From positions 1 to 64,000 of the forward strand of contig SHND01000025.1 in the NCBI GenBank assembly GCA_004295045.1: DNA of 64,000 nucleotides. Reading direction: 5' to 3'. The notes beneath the pieces were generated by a model. The model was not told the origin of the DNA. It saw only the letters and a program-made list of their open reading frames with translations, and ran no database searches. Both the position numbers and the translations under genes were made by a program. This document shows, in pieces, positions 26,701 to 35,390 of this stretch. The DNA comes from Chloroflexota bacterium. GTDB taxonomy: Bacteria > Chloroflexota > Anaerolineae > UBA4142 > SHND01. Every line of letters starts with the position of its first letter. Position 1 is the first letter of the stretch.

Positions 26701-28916
26701 TTTCCTGGACCGTCGGCGGATGCGCTCCAACTGAGATTGATCTGAGAGGATGACGCCGCTGAAGCAGACAGGTTGGAAGGCGCGCCATATTTGACGGTCA
26801 AGCCGCGCGTCTCGCTCCATCCGCTCTCTTGACCCGCACTGTTTTTCGCCTTGGTGTGCCACTGATAACTTCCGCCCCACGCAGGCGGATTTGTCCACGA
26901 TGTACCCGATATCCAGCCAGAATTATACGTGGTGTTGCCACCGGGTCCGCCCCACATTTCAGCATAGTACTGACTCGCGCCGTTGGTCGCATTCCATGAG
27001 AACGGAATACTGCTACTGCGTCCAAAGACTGCACCGTTGCTTGGACTATTGAGAATCGGTGCACCAGGTGATTGCACGCAGTCCGAGGTTCGTACCTCAA
27101 GACTGATATGTGCTGCACCTGTGTTTTCATGATAATCGAACCGCAGAGTATGATCCCCAGGACCGAGATCCTTGCGGGGGCAGTCATCTGATGTACCTTG
27201 CCATGTCTGAAATGGGCTGTTCATATCGTCAATCCAAAAAGTCGCTCCATCATCATGATTCACATGGAACCAATATGCGCCTCCACTAAAATTAAAAGTG
27301 CCTGTGAAACGACCCGTGAAATTATTCTCCGATGAGATACCCGCGCACGGAGAACCGTCACCCCAATCCTTGCTAAAACTGGGTCCACTAAAATTTTCAG
27401 GGCACTGGGAAGAACCACTCCAATTGTCATTTGGGAAATATTCTGCGTGCCATTGTCCTATCGGAGGAGGGCGATTCTGCACTTTGACCGATGACGTTTT
27501 GCTGCCGATGGAGTTGTCGTTCAAATTGGAATCATCGCCGGTAAAGGTATCGCTGATTCCTCCAAAGCCACCATTTTCGTACAGGATGGCTTTGACATTG
27601 CTGCCAACTTTTATTGATTCGGCGTCATCGTTGCCAACAGGGCTTAACTGACTCGCATCAGGATAATCACCAATACTCAAGTGCTTGCAGTTACCGCCAT
27701 AACCTGTATTGGAGAAGAGAACAATTTCATTACTGCCAGCGCTAGTGTTGGAGCAGCTGCCGCCCCCACCTGGAGGCGTACCATTCCATTGGTAAATATA
27801 GTCAACCACATATGCGCCGAGTGCTCCGGAAGACAGAGTATGCTGACCACCATCCCAGGGATCGTTGATGTAATAGGTGCTACCGCTATAGCCTCTTATC
27901 ACGACCATATGTTGAGGAGTTGTTCCGCTGTAATGAACGAAAGAGAGAAGTGGGCGACCAGCGTTTATTTCGTTCTGTATTATTTGCACATTTGCTGCGT
28001 CAATGCAGTTAGATTGAGCACAGTTGTTGTAATAAGATGAACCACGAGTCACCCCAGATGGGGCATAGGGTGAACCGCCCGGCATACCGTTATTACAATG
28101 CGGTGGATCGTTTAGTCCGCCGTACCTAGGACCGCCGTTGGGTCCGGAATTGAGATTGCTATTCAAACTGCGCGGGTTTGTGTAACTGGAGCTGTAATAG
28201 TTGTAGAGCATTGAGTAAGCTGTAGTCCAACATCCAATATTCCCAATAAAGCAGGAATCACAGGCGCTTGGATAGCCAGGGTCGGTCCAACCTAGACGGT
28301 CCGATTTCCACGTCCCATCATTTTGAGAAAAGGTCGGAACAGGCAATGGATTGCTGTAATTTACAGTTAATGGTTTGCTGTATTCAGGTGGAACTGGAAG
28401 TGATTGAACAATTGGAATTGGGACACTACCGGGATAGGTGCTACGCCACACCCATATGCAAAACTCTGGCGCGTAACCCGGCCCGGGCTGGTTTTCCAAG
28501 AATAAGGTTTTGCAACCACCCATTTTGATATGTAAATAGGTGGTTGGAGCTTTGAAATAGGTTTGGGCTGATAATAGCACACCCTCTTCGACGCTGACCA
28601 ATTCCCAACCAAGTTTTGCAAGATTTTTTTGAGAATAGAAGTCAATGATGTCAGCAGATGGTTTAGTAGGAATGCCTTTGGACTTAAACAGGGTTCCAGG
28701 AAGGTTAAAGTAATTGACCCCTTGATCAATTGTGAAGGTCTTCTCTTCCGTCCCTATCCGCTCCCAAGTCAGTTTTGGATAGAGTGGGATTTCTTCTGTG
28801 TTTTGTGCGGCTGGGGTTGCCCACACGCGACTCGTGATCATTAGAGATATCAAAATTGCAAGCAAGAACCCAATCGCAGCAAGTGCGGCGGATTGTCCAA
28901 AAAGTATCTTTGACAT
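23712..28916 (-). CDS. giant secreted C39-like peptidase with crystallin, PA14, Fn3 and repeat domains
   Basis: The 1734-residue protein has an N-terminal signal/anchor (about 5-33) and an unassigned domain (about 40-165). A papain-fold C39-like peptidase follows (about 185-385): Cys in IGCWTTAYSMLYNYY, His in TPQHMVVIRGY, Asp/Asn in YYINDPWDG. Then come a beta/gamma-crystallin-like domain (NEIVLFSNTGYGGNCKHL), a PA14-like domain (VNHDDGATFWID), Fn3 domains, two InlB-type repeats (TVTASPSPNCN, SFSNWSGDASG), several Fn3 domains with the YEYCLD or YCYDTSNDNQC pattern, a carbohydrate-binding-like domain and a last jelly-roll-like domain. The AAGGAG ribosome binding site fixes ATG 28916. Probably binds and cleaves an outside polymer or peptide. 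Confidence 0.88.
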   Translation of the reverse strand: MSKILFGQSAALAAIGFLLAILISLMITSRVWATPAAQNTEEIPLYPKLTWERIGTEEKTFTIDQGVNYFNLPGTLFKSKGIPTKPSADIIDFYSQKNLAKLGWELVSVEEGVLLSAQTYFKAPTTYLHIKMGGCKTLFLENQPGPGYAPEFCIWVWRSTYPGSVPIPIVQSLPVPPEYSKPLTVNYSNPLPVPTFSQNDGTWKSDRLGWTDPGYPSACDSCFIGNIGCWTTAYSMLYNYYSSSYTNPRSLNSNLNSGPNGGPRYGGLNDPPHCNNGMPGGSPYAPSGVTRGSSYYNNCAQSNCIDAANVQIIQNEINAGRPLLSFVHYSGTTPQHMVVIRGYSGSTYYINDPWDGGQHTLSSGALGAYVVDYIYQWNGTPPGGGGSCSNTSAGSNEIVLFSNTGYGGNCKHLSIGDYPDASQLSPVGNDDAESIKVGSNVKAILYENGGFGGISDTFTGDDSNLNDNSIGSKTSSVKVQNRPPPIGQWHAEYFPNDNWSGSSQCPENFSGPSFSKDWGDGSPCAGISSENNFTGRFTGTFNFSGGAYWFHVNHDDGATFWIDDMNSPFQTWQGTSDDCPRKDLGPGDHTLRFDYHENTGAAHISLEVRTSDCVQSPGAPILNSPSNGAVFGRSSSIPFSWNATNGASQYYAEMWGGPGGNTTYNSGWISGTSWTNPPAWGGSYQWHTKAKNSAGQESGWSETRGLTVKYGAPSNLSASAASSSQINLSWSASADGPGNIDGYRIYRNGSAITTVGNGTTTYNNTGLSCNTAYSYFVKAYKGSAESDASNTASATTSACPISVTVTNVWTTDGNDQAKTVFNPGDSIKYYGGVNNSGSSDQTANFVWSRSGPCGSSTLWSGDLTTGSGTWNWSLPGSINTDDCAGTYTYQMSVTFNGSTSSKSTTFTVNQICYTLTKNISPNGTGTVTASPSPNCNNGTQYTSGTEVTLTATANTDYSFSNWSGDASGSVNQTTVTMNGNKNVTANFTPSCYLLNVVILPGGSGEVSASPAPNCPTDPSLYKAGTQVTLTAIASPTSDFTAWFGNVVSTANPIAFLMSSDKHISANFVPRFNKTSPADGASDQPTNPTITWESTSSAQSYEYCLDTTDDNSCTANNWINVGNVTSKQISGLNNSTTYYWQVQVQTDSGPSPANKGWWRFTTQGSPPGAFGKGTPPNGGPIEQTNAALSWGTSDWADSYDYCYDTSNDNQCENNNWNNVGKSRYAFLNLSSATTYYWQVRARNSVGTTEADNGEWWSFTVQGTLPSTFNKASPPNGATNQPTNPTLSWDSSNGATSYEYCYDLTNDNACDGNNWMNVGNSTSSPVNGFSTASTYYWQIRARNSAGTTDADNGAWWSFTTITPPTDTEPKKFEDKDPAMQYVGTWTASNYTPASGGTYRYSSQVNAKACLTVTNAVSFSIGTITGGNRGIANVLVDDAKVATFDGFGKITLPVEGPYSIPDTGQHTVCIQVSGLKNPSATGTYVVLDYFIVNQIKGPACYTLNTASNPPNGGTVTRDVQPNCNNTQYNPGTSVRLTATANTADDYSFDKWSDGVTDNPRTVTMDSNKDITAIFKNGQTPPPPPPSALLNPGFENDQDGNKIPDNWGTNTKFQRVSKPHIQGSYAGRLTATDNKAATIAQRILNLTGGTTYAASCQVNIPATTDVFSFRVQIRWYDSATKALRNDVVGQTFKTKTSGWVRVTKDIVAPAGATQADFQLVATSLNTKIHIDDCSFMQK

Positions 28917-29033
28917 GGACGGTCTCCTTAAAGGCATTCTAATCGCGTACTTTTGTCATCCCACTCTGAATCGCCACCAATTGTTCCACACGCTACAGAT
29001 ATTATGTGCTCCGCGTATGCGAACGCGCCCGTG

Positions 29034-29489
29034 TTACCTGCCCGCTTCGGGCTTGGGCATGGTCACGGCAGATACGATGATTGTTTGGTTTAGAGGTTTC
29101 TTGTGAGCCGGGTCTTGTTGTTGAACGCGGACTTGATCGTTGGTTACATTCGTACTATCATCCCAATCGAGATGATATCTGGAAACGCGGTTAGTGGCGA
29201 CAGCAGTAGAAGCAAGAATTGAAGATGGATGTACGACAATGAGGTCTGTGTGCAGTTGAAGAATGCCCGCATCAACTTTCGCAGGCACAATATAAGATTG
29301 TGTGTTAGTCCTGGAATGGGGTAGAGGGAGAACAGGTTTACGTTGAAGGATGGCATCCGCGCGCGGCGCGCAGCGAACCCCATCACTGCGCGCCATCGCG
29401 AGGCGGAGCAAAACAAGATCCAAACTAACTAGATTGTCCAAGGCGGGTGCGATGCCGGATAGCACAATGCCTCCTTGATCAAAAAACAA
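29034..29489 (-). CDS. weak open frame, possibly gene remnant
   Basis: The 151-residue reading has protein-like sequence only in its second half (VDAGILQLHTDLIVVHPSSIL, then YHLDWDDSTNVTNDQVRVQQQ). The first part is Arg/Pro-rich and looks non-coding. No ribosome binding site or known domain is seen. It may be the decayed end of a secreted protein or simply chance. Confidence 0.25.
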   Translation of the reverse strand: MFFDQGGIVLSGIAPALDNLVSLDLVLLRLAMARSDGVRCAPRADAILQRKPVLPLPHSRTNTQSYIVPAKVDAGILQLHTDLIVVHPSSILASTAVATNRVSRYHLDWDDSTNVTNDQVRVQQQDPAHKKPLNQTIIVSAVTMPKPEAGR

Positions 29490-29596
29490 ACCCAGTTGAC
29501 GGTTATCTTACATCGTCTCCGTGGTAGAGGAGTAACGATTGCGTAACAGTTTTTTGCGAGTGACTTGGTATGCCAGTTCACCCATTTAATCCCTCT

Positions 29597-29986
29597 TCAC
29601 ATCCACGATGCGGCGTTCTCGTCCACGACCCAACCCTGCTCCTCTGCAAACTCGATGAGCTCGTCTCGATAGGATGAAGAGACGACGTATGGATTCAATG
29701 CCTCTACGTCCGGATAGATGCCGATGGTGAATGTTCCGTCAAAACGCGCCCAGCCTGATTGCGGCGCGGTGTGACAAACGGACCGAATCATCCAGCGAGT
29801 GCTATTTGCGCTTGAATGCAATACAATTGCAACGCGGACGCGCGAGGCAGTGGATGTTGTGGGGAGCAATGCAGGTTCGGACTCGGGCATAATAAATAGG
29901 GTGACGACAACAACGCGACCAACAACTCCAAGCGCACATTGTCCTTGCGATTGGCTACACTTCGAGGAAATAGAAATGCGCGTCAA
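29597..29986 (-). CDS. weak open frame, possible small protein or remnant
   Basis: The last 50 residues of this 129-residue reading look like real protein (FDGTFTIGIYPDVEALNPYV, then DELIEFAEEQGWVVDENAASW), with balanced charge and hydrophobic spacing. The upstream part looks random. A short gene starting at an internal ATG, or a remnant, are both possible. No family recognised. Confidence 0.3.
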   Translation of the reverse strand: MTRISISSKCSQSQGQCALGVVGRVVVVTLFIMPESEPALLPTTSTASRVRVAIVLHSSANSTRWMIRSVCHTAPQSGWARFDGTFTIGIYPDVEALNPYVVSSSYRDELIEFAEEQGWVVDENAASWM

Positions 29987-30067
29987 TCAAATAATTTGTA
30001 GTATAGTAGATTTGATATTTCATGTGCGCACACGTACGCAAATAGTCTCACACCACTTGGGTCCCCC

Positions 30068-32464
30068 ATGTTCCCAAAATTTTCTGATTCAAAAACTCTT
30101 TCGGACTTGATTGGTGATCTGCGGTCAAAAATATTTGTGCGTCAGGTTGATGCCAAGGCTTATTTTGAGATTGACCGCACGACCATTGGACGCTACGAAA
30201 ATCCCGATGATCGAATGCAAGCGCCGCCCGGCTATGTGGCAGCGCTCGCAATTCTCCTCTGCGAAAGAGAAAATCAGACCTCGAACGCAGCATGGCAAAA
30301 CGCGTTCCTCGCGGAAATCAATCGCGCGTTCGTTTCCGTTGGCGCGTCAGAAATAAATTCTTGGGATGAACTGACCGCGCTCTCGGAAAAATATCTCGCT
30401 CACCTCCGCGCACAAAAAGCGCGCGCCGCGCGCAACAATTCCAAATCGGTAGAGACTGCCGAACAAACCTCGCGCGGACGTTATCTGCCGCAAAAGCGTT
30501 ACCGCATTTTGCACGGGCGCGCGCACGAACTCAATCAACTGCTCAAACTTTTATCCGATCGGCGCGGTCCGCCAATCGTGTTCGTCGAAGGTCCGCCGGG
30601 CAATGGCAAGACTGCGCTCGCGCGCGAACTCGCCGAACGGATTTTGAAACGTCCCAAATGGGCGGATGTCTTGTGGGTCAGTGCCGAAACGATGGGACAT
30701 TTTTCTGCGGACGGAGCAAGCCCTCCATCGCTGACGCTCAAAGGAGTGGTTCAGCAGTTGAGCGATCAGGCGGAAATAAAAATGCGCGGGGCGTTTCAAC
30801 TCGGCGAGCAAATCCAAATGCTGCGCTTGCGCTTTCGGCAGCGCAAATATCTGATCGTTCTGGATAATCTGGAAACCAGCGCGGAAGAAGAAACGATTGT
30901 CCACAATCTTTATGACATGGTGGGGCGCTCGCGCGTCTTGATTACGACGCGCAGCCGAAATCTTTCGCGACTAGGTTTGCGCGGCATCGCGTTGGATGGT
31001 CTATCGCCAAAAGGTATCGCGCAATATCTGAAACGCGAAGCCCCCAATTACGGCTTGCGGCTCGACACAATAAAAGGTCGGACGCTGGACCGCGTGTACG
31101 AGTCAACGTGGGGATCGCCGCTGCTGCTTTCATGGTTCCTGCAAGATGCGCGCACATTGTCGCTGGAAACGACGGTCAAATCCTTGACGGCGCGCTTTAG
31201 CGATTCCCATGATTCACGCGAACGGACGTATGCGGCTTTTTTCGTGAAACGCTGGCAGAATCTCTCGACGCCGGGAAAAAAGTTGTGGGTCTTGCTCGCG
31301 CTGTTAATCCCCGCAAGCGTCAGCCAAAAACATCTGGAGGCGCTGTCTCCACTGCCCCTGCGCGATTTTGATTTTGCATTCCGCGAACTCGTACGCGGCG
31401 GCATTGTTGAAATCACGATGAGTTTCTCGGAAGCAGAACAGCGTGTGAGTCTTCACCCGCTCGTCCGAAATTTTGTTACGCACGGATTAAAGGCACAGCG
31501 CTTGACGCCGCGTTGGTTGAAATCATTCTATCGCGGCGCGCTGGTCAACGCGTCGCGCAGTTGGGCTGCAATCTGTGGGCAGGACCGCAAAATTTTAGAC
31601 AAGGCGGACGAACGGCGCACAGTGCTGCATCTCACGCACGAATGTTTGCGGCAGAAACAATTCAATGCCGTTGTGGTGTTGTACGAACCCGTCTCGACCG
31701 ACCTTCATACGATGGGTTACTTGAATGAATATCAAGAGTTCGAGTTAGATTGCCTCGCGGCAGCCAAGCGACTTGGCAAGCAAAAACTTCAAGCGCAGAT
31801 CCAGAGTGAATTGGGGTGGTTGGCGCTGACGCGCGAACAGTGGGACACTGCGCGAACATTGGTCGAATCGGCGCGCAAGTATTATGAAAGAACAAACAAC
31901 GCCTTTTGGATTTTGGTCACACGGCGCTATCTTGCCACCATCGCGCTGGACAGCGGCGAATACAAAGCGGCGCGCACACAGTTCAAAGCATTGTTGAAAC
32001 AAGTTCGTCAGATCGTCGCGGCGAGCGCGGAAATGCAAAAGCAGTTGGACCGACAGGAGGGTACCATCCACGACAGCTTGGGGATCGCGCTCGATGAGTT
32101 GGGCGAGTACGAAGCGAGCGAACGCGAATTGTTGCTGGGGTTGAAAATGACGCAGGCGGACCGACCCGAAGCCGCCGCGATCTCTCATTTGAATTTAGGA
32201 AAAATGTATTTGCATTGGCATAAATGGAAATTGTCCGGGGCGCATCTGGAGAAATCGTTCAAGGCAAGTCACGCGGGTCATTTTCATCGAACCGAAGCAG
32301 AGGCGTTGAAATTTCTTTCCCTTTTAGCAGACAAGCAAAGAGATCGGAAACAAGCCATTCGCCGCGCGCGGCAAGCGCAGCGCATTTATCAAACCCTGCA
32401 AGACACCAAAAATGCAGAGCTGATGTCAGCGCGCCTCAAAACATTGCGCGACAAACGCGCGTAA
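30068..32464 (+). CDS. STAND-type NTPase with XRE-like N terminus and TPR-like repeats
   Basis: The 798-residue cytoplasmic protein starts with an XRE-like helix-turn-helix (about 10-65, AKAYFEIDRTTIGRYEN). An NB-ARC/STAND ATPase follows: Walker A GPPGNGKTA (175-183), Walker B KYLIVLDNLET (about 261-271), RVLITTRSRNL (about 288-298) and a winged-helix region. The C-terminal third is all-helical with TPR-like repeats (LAATIALDSGEY-type, GIALDELGEYEASERELLLGL, NLGKMYLHWHKW). STAND proteins are signal-triggered switches, used both in transcription control and in antiphage immunity. No effector domain is seen beyond the helix-turn-helix. No ribosome binding site precedes the ATG. Confidence 0.87.
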   Translation: MFPKFSDSKTLSDLIGDLRSKIFVRQVDAKAYFEIDRTTIGRYENPDDRMQAPPGYVAALAILLCERENQTSNAAWQNAFLAEINRAFVSVGASEINSWDELTALSEKYLAHLRAQKARAARNNSKSVETAEQTSRGRYLPQKRYRILHGRAHELNQLLKLLSDRRGPPIVFVEGPPGNGKTALARELAERILKRPKWADVLWVSAETMGHFSADGASPPSLTLKGVVQQLSDQAEIKMRGAFQLGEQIQMLRLRFRQRKYLIVLDNLETSAEEETIVHNLYDMVGRSRVLITTRSRNLSRLGLRGIALDGLSPKGIAQYLKREAPNYGLRLDTIKGRTLDRVYESTWGSPLLLSWFLQDARTLSLETTVKSLTARFSDSHDSRERTYAAFFVKRWQNLSTPGKKLWVLLALLIPASVSQKHLEALSPLPLRDFDFAFRELVRGGIVEITMSFSEAEQRVSLHPLVRNFVTHGLKAQRLTPRWLKSFYRGALVNASRSWAAICGQDRKILDKADERRTVLHLTHECLRQKQFNAVVVLYEPVSTDLHTMGYLNEYQEFELDCLAAAKRLGKQKLQAQIQSELGWLALTREQWDTARTLVESARKYYERTNNAFWILVTRRYLATIALDSGEYKAARTQFKALLKQVRQIVAASAEMQKQLDRQEGTIHDSLGIALDELGEYEASERELLLGLKMTQADRPEAAAISHLNLGKMYLHWHKWKLSGAHLEKSFKASHAGHFHRTEAEALKFLSLLADKQRDRKQAIRRARQAQRIYQTLQDTKNAELMSARLKTLRDKRA

Positions 32465-32490
32465 CGCGAGGTCTATCCGCAACAAAATCA

Positions 32491-32515
32491 CCGCCGCGTA
32501 TACTCTACGCGGCGG
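32491..32515. terminator. bidirectional hairpin between convergent genes
   Basis: A perfect 10-bp GC-rich stem (32491-32500 with 32506-32515, CCGCCGCGTA and complement, 5-nt loop) lies between the STAND gene and the Yip1 gene. A short T-run follows on the minus strand only. Confidence 0.7.
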
Positions 32516-32545
32516 CGATCATTTGTGCAGAGTACGCGCAATGAT

Positions 32546-33340
32546 TCAGCGAATGTTACTCACCGCCGCGCCGATTCCTACCACGATCAGAATGCCAAAC
32601 AAAATTGAAAAGACGAGCGCGATGCCAATGAGAATTCCAATTCCCAGCGCGATGGCGCCGATTGCGTGTCCGATGGAAAAATTTTGCGCGACGCTGGTCG
32701 CTTTGACATAGATGACCGCGCTCCATACCGCGATCAGAAATGTCAATAACGCATTCACGCTGCCGAACCAGCCCACGCCGCCCATCGTTCCAATCAACGC
32801 GAGCAAACTGGTGAGCGATGTAAAAATTTGCGGCGCCGCGGCGAGCGAGGTCAGCCCTAACATTTGTGCCATGCTGGCGCGTCCGCCGAGCAGACGCGAT
32901 GAAAATTGAAAGAGCAGCCCCGCAAACAAGAGCCAGCCCGCCCAACCCCACTGGAATGGTGTAGCAAGCACATTTCCCACATACGTTGTAATTGCTCTCA
33001 CAGGCCGCGCGATCTCGCCCGCGCGCGGCGGCAGCGCGGAAATTTCCAGGACCATCGAAACGCCTTCGCGAATGTACGCTTCCATCAGGTCTCGCGCTTC
33101 GGGCGTGCTGCGAAAATTGAAAAGAAAATTGTCAACAATTTGTTCTATCACTTGCTCTCTGTCGCGCGGGGGCGCCACTTCGCGTATCGCGCCGCCGAGC
33201 GATGCGAACAGTCCCGCGACCAACGCGGCGAATAAGAGTACGAGAAAGCCGCGCAGAAAAACGTCGGAGCGTTCGCGCAGCGCGACCATCGTTTTTTGAT
33301 TCAGCGTCAGCGCGCCGACAAAATTTTCTTGGAAATTCAT
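32546..33340 (-). CDS. Yip1-family membrane protein (first of a pair)
   Basis: The 264-residue protein (ATG 33340) has an amphipathic N terminus (MNFQENFVGALTLNQKTMVALRER) and five membrane helices, with the Yip1 core from about residue 130 (WAGWLLFAGLLFQFSSRLLGG, then MLGLTSLAAAPQIFTSL). Its start overlaps the stop of the upstream paralogue by 3 nt (ATGA), so the two are translationally coupled and probably form a complex. Bacterial Yip1 proteins have no settled function. The longer frame up to 33511 is Arg/His-rich and runs into the upstream gene, so it is rejected. Confidence 0.8.
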   Translation of the reverse strand: MNFQENFVGALTLNQKTMVALRERSDVFLRGFLVLLFAALVAGLFASLGGAIREVAPPRDREQVIEQIVDNFLFNFRSTPEARDLMEAYIREGVSMVLEISALPPRAGEIARPVRAITTYVGNVLATPFQWGWAGWLLFAGLLFQFSSRLLGGRASMAQMLGLTSLAAAPQIFTSLTSLLALIGTMGGVGWFGSVNALLTFLIAVWSAVIYVKATSVAQNFSIGHAIGAIALGIGILIGIALVFSILFGILIVVGIGAAVSNIR

Positions 33341-34128
33341 CTGTCGCTCCTTTGCATGATGGCAATACTGCTCAAGCCGATGATGCAGACGCTGAAAAAG
33401 AGAATGAGGAGGATCAACAGAACGATTGGAAAGAGCGCGCCCCACACGGCGCGACGCGTGGTCGTCTGGTAGGCGACGCGCACAGCGATCACGTTGCAGA
33501 TGAATGTCCACAATGCGATTGTGATGCCGCTCACGCCGACAGCGGGAAAAAGGGTCAACACATTTAAAAAATATGGCGACGTAGCGAGCGCGAGCGGCGC
33601 AAGCAATTCGCTAAACGATGTCTGTGGATTCCAACCGCGCGCAATCAGATGGATGAGCGCGCCGTAAATCAACCAACCGATGATGAGACCGAGTGGTACG
33701 GTGAGTACGCCTAGCATGAGCGTTACAAAACTGGCGGTGTTGGTGGGGTAACCGACAAAGAACGAGCCGAATTGTTCCCACGATTGTTGAAAGCCGCGCT
33801 CGAATTGTTCGAGGGCGGATGGCGACAACGTTTCGTAAAACGGCATCGCTTGTAAATGCACCAGTACCGTATTCTTGATCGCGTCGAGCGAGGGCGAGGT
33901 TGCATACCGCAGTCCTGCGGAGAGGATGTGCGCGAGCGCGACCACGACGCCGATAAGCGCGATGTAGAGCAAGCCGCTGCCGAACGCATTTTTTTGATCG
34001 CGTTCGTACGCGTACGTTTCCGTTTTCAAAAACATCGCGCCGAGCCACAACTCGACGAAATGTCTGACTGGACCGCGCACACTCGCCGTAGTGGGCGCGC
34101 GGACTTGGGTCACTGATTCTTCACTCAT
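33337..34128 (-). CDS. Yip1-family membrane protein (second of a pair)
   Basis: The 263-residue paralogue has a cytoplasmic N terminus (about 1-45), a first membrane helix (about 50-74), an extracytoplasmic segment with a Phe/Gln-rich helix and four further helices containing the Yip1 core (YGALIHLIARGWNPQTSFSELLAPLALATSPYFLN, about 170-204). It is coupled to the downstream Yip1 gene. The pair shares topology but little sequence. Role unknown; the neighbourhood (FGE-fold lipoprotein, STAS protein) does not point to one. Confidence 0.78.
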   Translation of the reverse strand: MSEESVTQVRAPTTASVRGPVRHFVELWLGAMFLKTETYAYERDQKNAFGSGLLYIALIGVVVALAHILSAGLRYATSPSLDAIKNTVLVHLQAMPFYETLSPSALEQFERGFQQSWEQFGSFFVGYPTNTASFVTLMLGVLTVPLGLIIGWLIYGALIHLIARGWNPQTSFSELLAPLALATSPYFLNVLTLFPAVGVSGITIALWTFICNVIAVRVAYQTTTRRAVWGALFPIVLLILLILFFSVCIIGLSSIAIMQRSDR

Positions 34129-34204
34129 AGCAGATTCTTCCTTTGCGTTGAATTATGAGTTTTTGAACGCGTCGAGTCACGCGCAATTTTTTTTGATAAA
34201 CTAT

Positions 34205-35383
34205 TCATTGCGCGCAGCGAAAGCCGATGTCGTTGCGCGCCTGGTCGGGCGGAAGCGACATGCGGATCATCAGGGGCATCGGTTCGGTTGCCCACGAACT
34301 GCCGCGCACAACTTTTGAACCGGTCGGTTGAGACGGACCAAAGACGTCCACCGGATACCCTTGCTGGTACGCGGTCGGGTCATACCAATTCGAGACCCAT
34401 TCGCGGACGTTGCCGTTCATGTCGTACACATCGAATCCTTTGCTCACATCTCGACGTGGGTCGGTGCCGCCGAACGTGCCAATGGGCGCGGTCATCGCAA
34501 AGCCGTCATTCACATCATTGATCGAATGCGGCAGGGGACAACTCGCTTCGCAAAATGAGAGGGGCGAGCCGTGAAAGATCGCATTCCATTCGAATGCCAT
34601 GCCGAAATCATTGCTCCAGCTGTAACGCCAATTATCAACGCCCCGCCCGGCGCGTTCCCATTCTGCTTCGTTCGGCAAGCGCCTGCCAATCCACGTGCAA
34701 TACGCATTCGCTTGATTCCATGTCACGTTCACTACCGGATAATTTTCGCCATTCAACTTTTCTCCGGCTGCACTGCACGCGCCCGCGCGTACACACGCGT
34801 CGTACTGCGCGTTGGTGACTTCAAAGCGTTCGATAGCATACGTGCCCATCCTTACATCGTGCTGTGGGTGTTGATCGGGCGCGCCCTCATCGTTCGGGAC
34901 ACCCATTCGCAAAATGCCTTCTGGAATTAAAACAAGCTCTGTCGGCGTAAAAGATGAGGGTGGGGACGTACTCTGCGCGGTGGTTGGCACGGCAGTTGGC
35001 GCTACAGTCGGCACGATTGTCGGCACGATTGTTGGAGCGAGCGTTGGCGCAATTGTCGGAACGGGCGTTGTCGGTAGCGCCGTTGGTTGAGAGGTTGCCG
35101 TTGCTGGGACGCGTGTTGGAGGAACTTGTGTCGGTTCAAGGGTTGCGCTCGGTTCCGCCGTCAACGTTGGAAAGGGTGTGTTGGATGGGGCAGGAGTGGA
35201 TGACGGAATGTTGGTTGCGGTTGCAGGCAAATTCGTCGCGACGACAACGAGCAGGTGCGTAGTTGGTGACGGCGGAGGCAGCGTCGTGGGCGCTGGCTGC
35301 GCGCACGCGGCGAGGGACAGCGCGAAACAGAAAAAGAAAAGCGAACGAATGCCGTTCGCTTTATTCATCGAAATTCGATTCAT
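34205..35383 (-). CDS. lipoprotein with non-enzymatic formylglycine-generating-enzyme fold
   Basis: The 392-residue protein has a lipoprotein signal (Cys in LAACAQ, about 28), a long Thr/Pro/Ala linker (about 30-145) and an FGE/SUMF1 domain (about 148-392: LVLIPEGILRMG, FEVTNAQYDACVRAG, YPVVNVTWNQANAYCTWIGRRLPNEAEWE, YDMNGNVREWVSNWY, KVVRGSSW). The catalytic cysteine pair that normally follows the RGSSW motif is absent (ATEPMPLMIRM), so it probably binds a ligand rather than making formylglycine. The ATG at 35383 is fixed by a leaderless promoter. It ends 77 nt after the Yip1 pair start. Confidence 0.88.
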   Translation of the reverse strand: MNRISMNKANGIRSLFFFCFALSLAACAQPAPTTLPPPSPTTHLLVVVATNLPATATNIPSSTPAPSNTPFPTLTAEPSATLEPTQVPPTRVPATATSQPTALPTTPVPTIAPTLAPTIVPTIVPTVAPTAVPTTAQSTSPPSSFTPTELVLIPEGILRMGVPNDEGAPDQHPQHDVRMGTYAIERFEVTNAQYDACVRAGACSAAGEKLNGENYPVVNVTWNQANAYCTWIGRRLPNEAEWERAGRGVDNWRYSWSNDFGMAFEWNAIFHGSPLSFCEASCPLPHSINDVNDGFAMTAPIGTFGGTDPRRDVSKGFDVYDMNGNVREWVSNWYDPTAYQQGYPVDVFGPSQPTGSKVVRGSSWATEPMPLMIRMSLPPDQARNDIGFRCAQ

Positions 35384-35390
35384 GTGCGCG

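Larger units (their letters stand above)
28917..30067. other. 1.15-kb region without a confident gene
   Basis: This stretch holds two weak minus-strand readings (listed separately) and the promoters of the flanking genes. Composition is less GC-rich than neighbouring genes. A TATAGT at 30002-30007 could serve the plus-strand STAND gene. No RNA gene is recognised. Confidence 0.5.

Noticed and set aside
28268-28528. Small plus-strand frame within the giant secreted protein gene
   Set aside because: It is an antisense shadow; the minus-strand reading has continuous domains.
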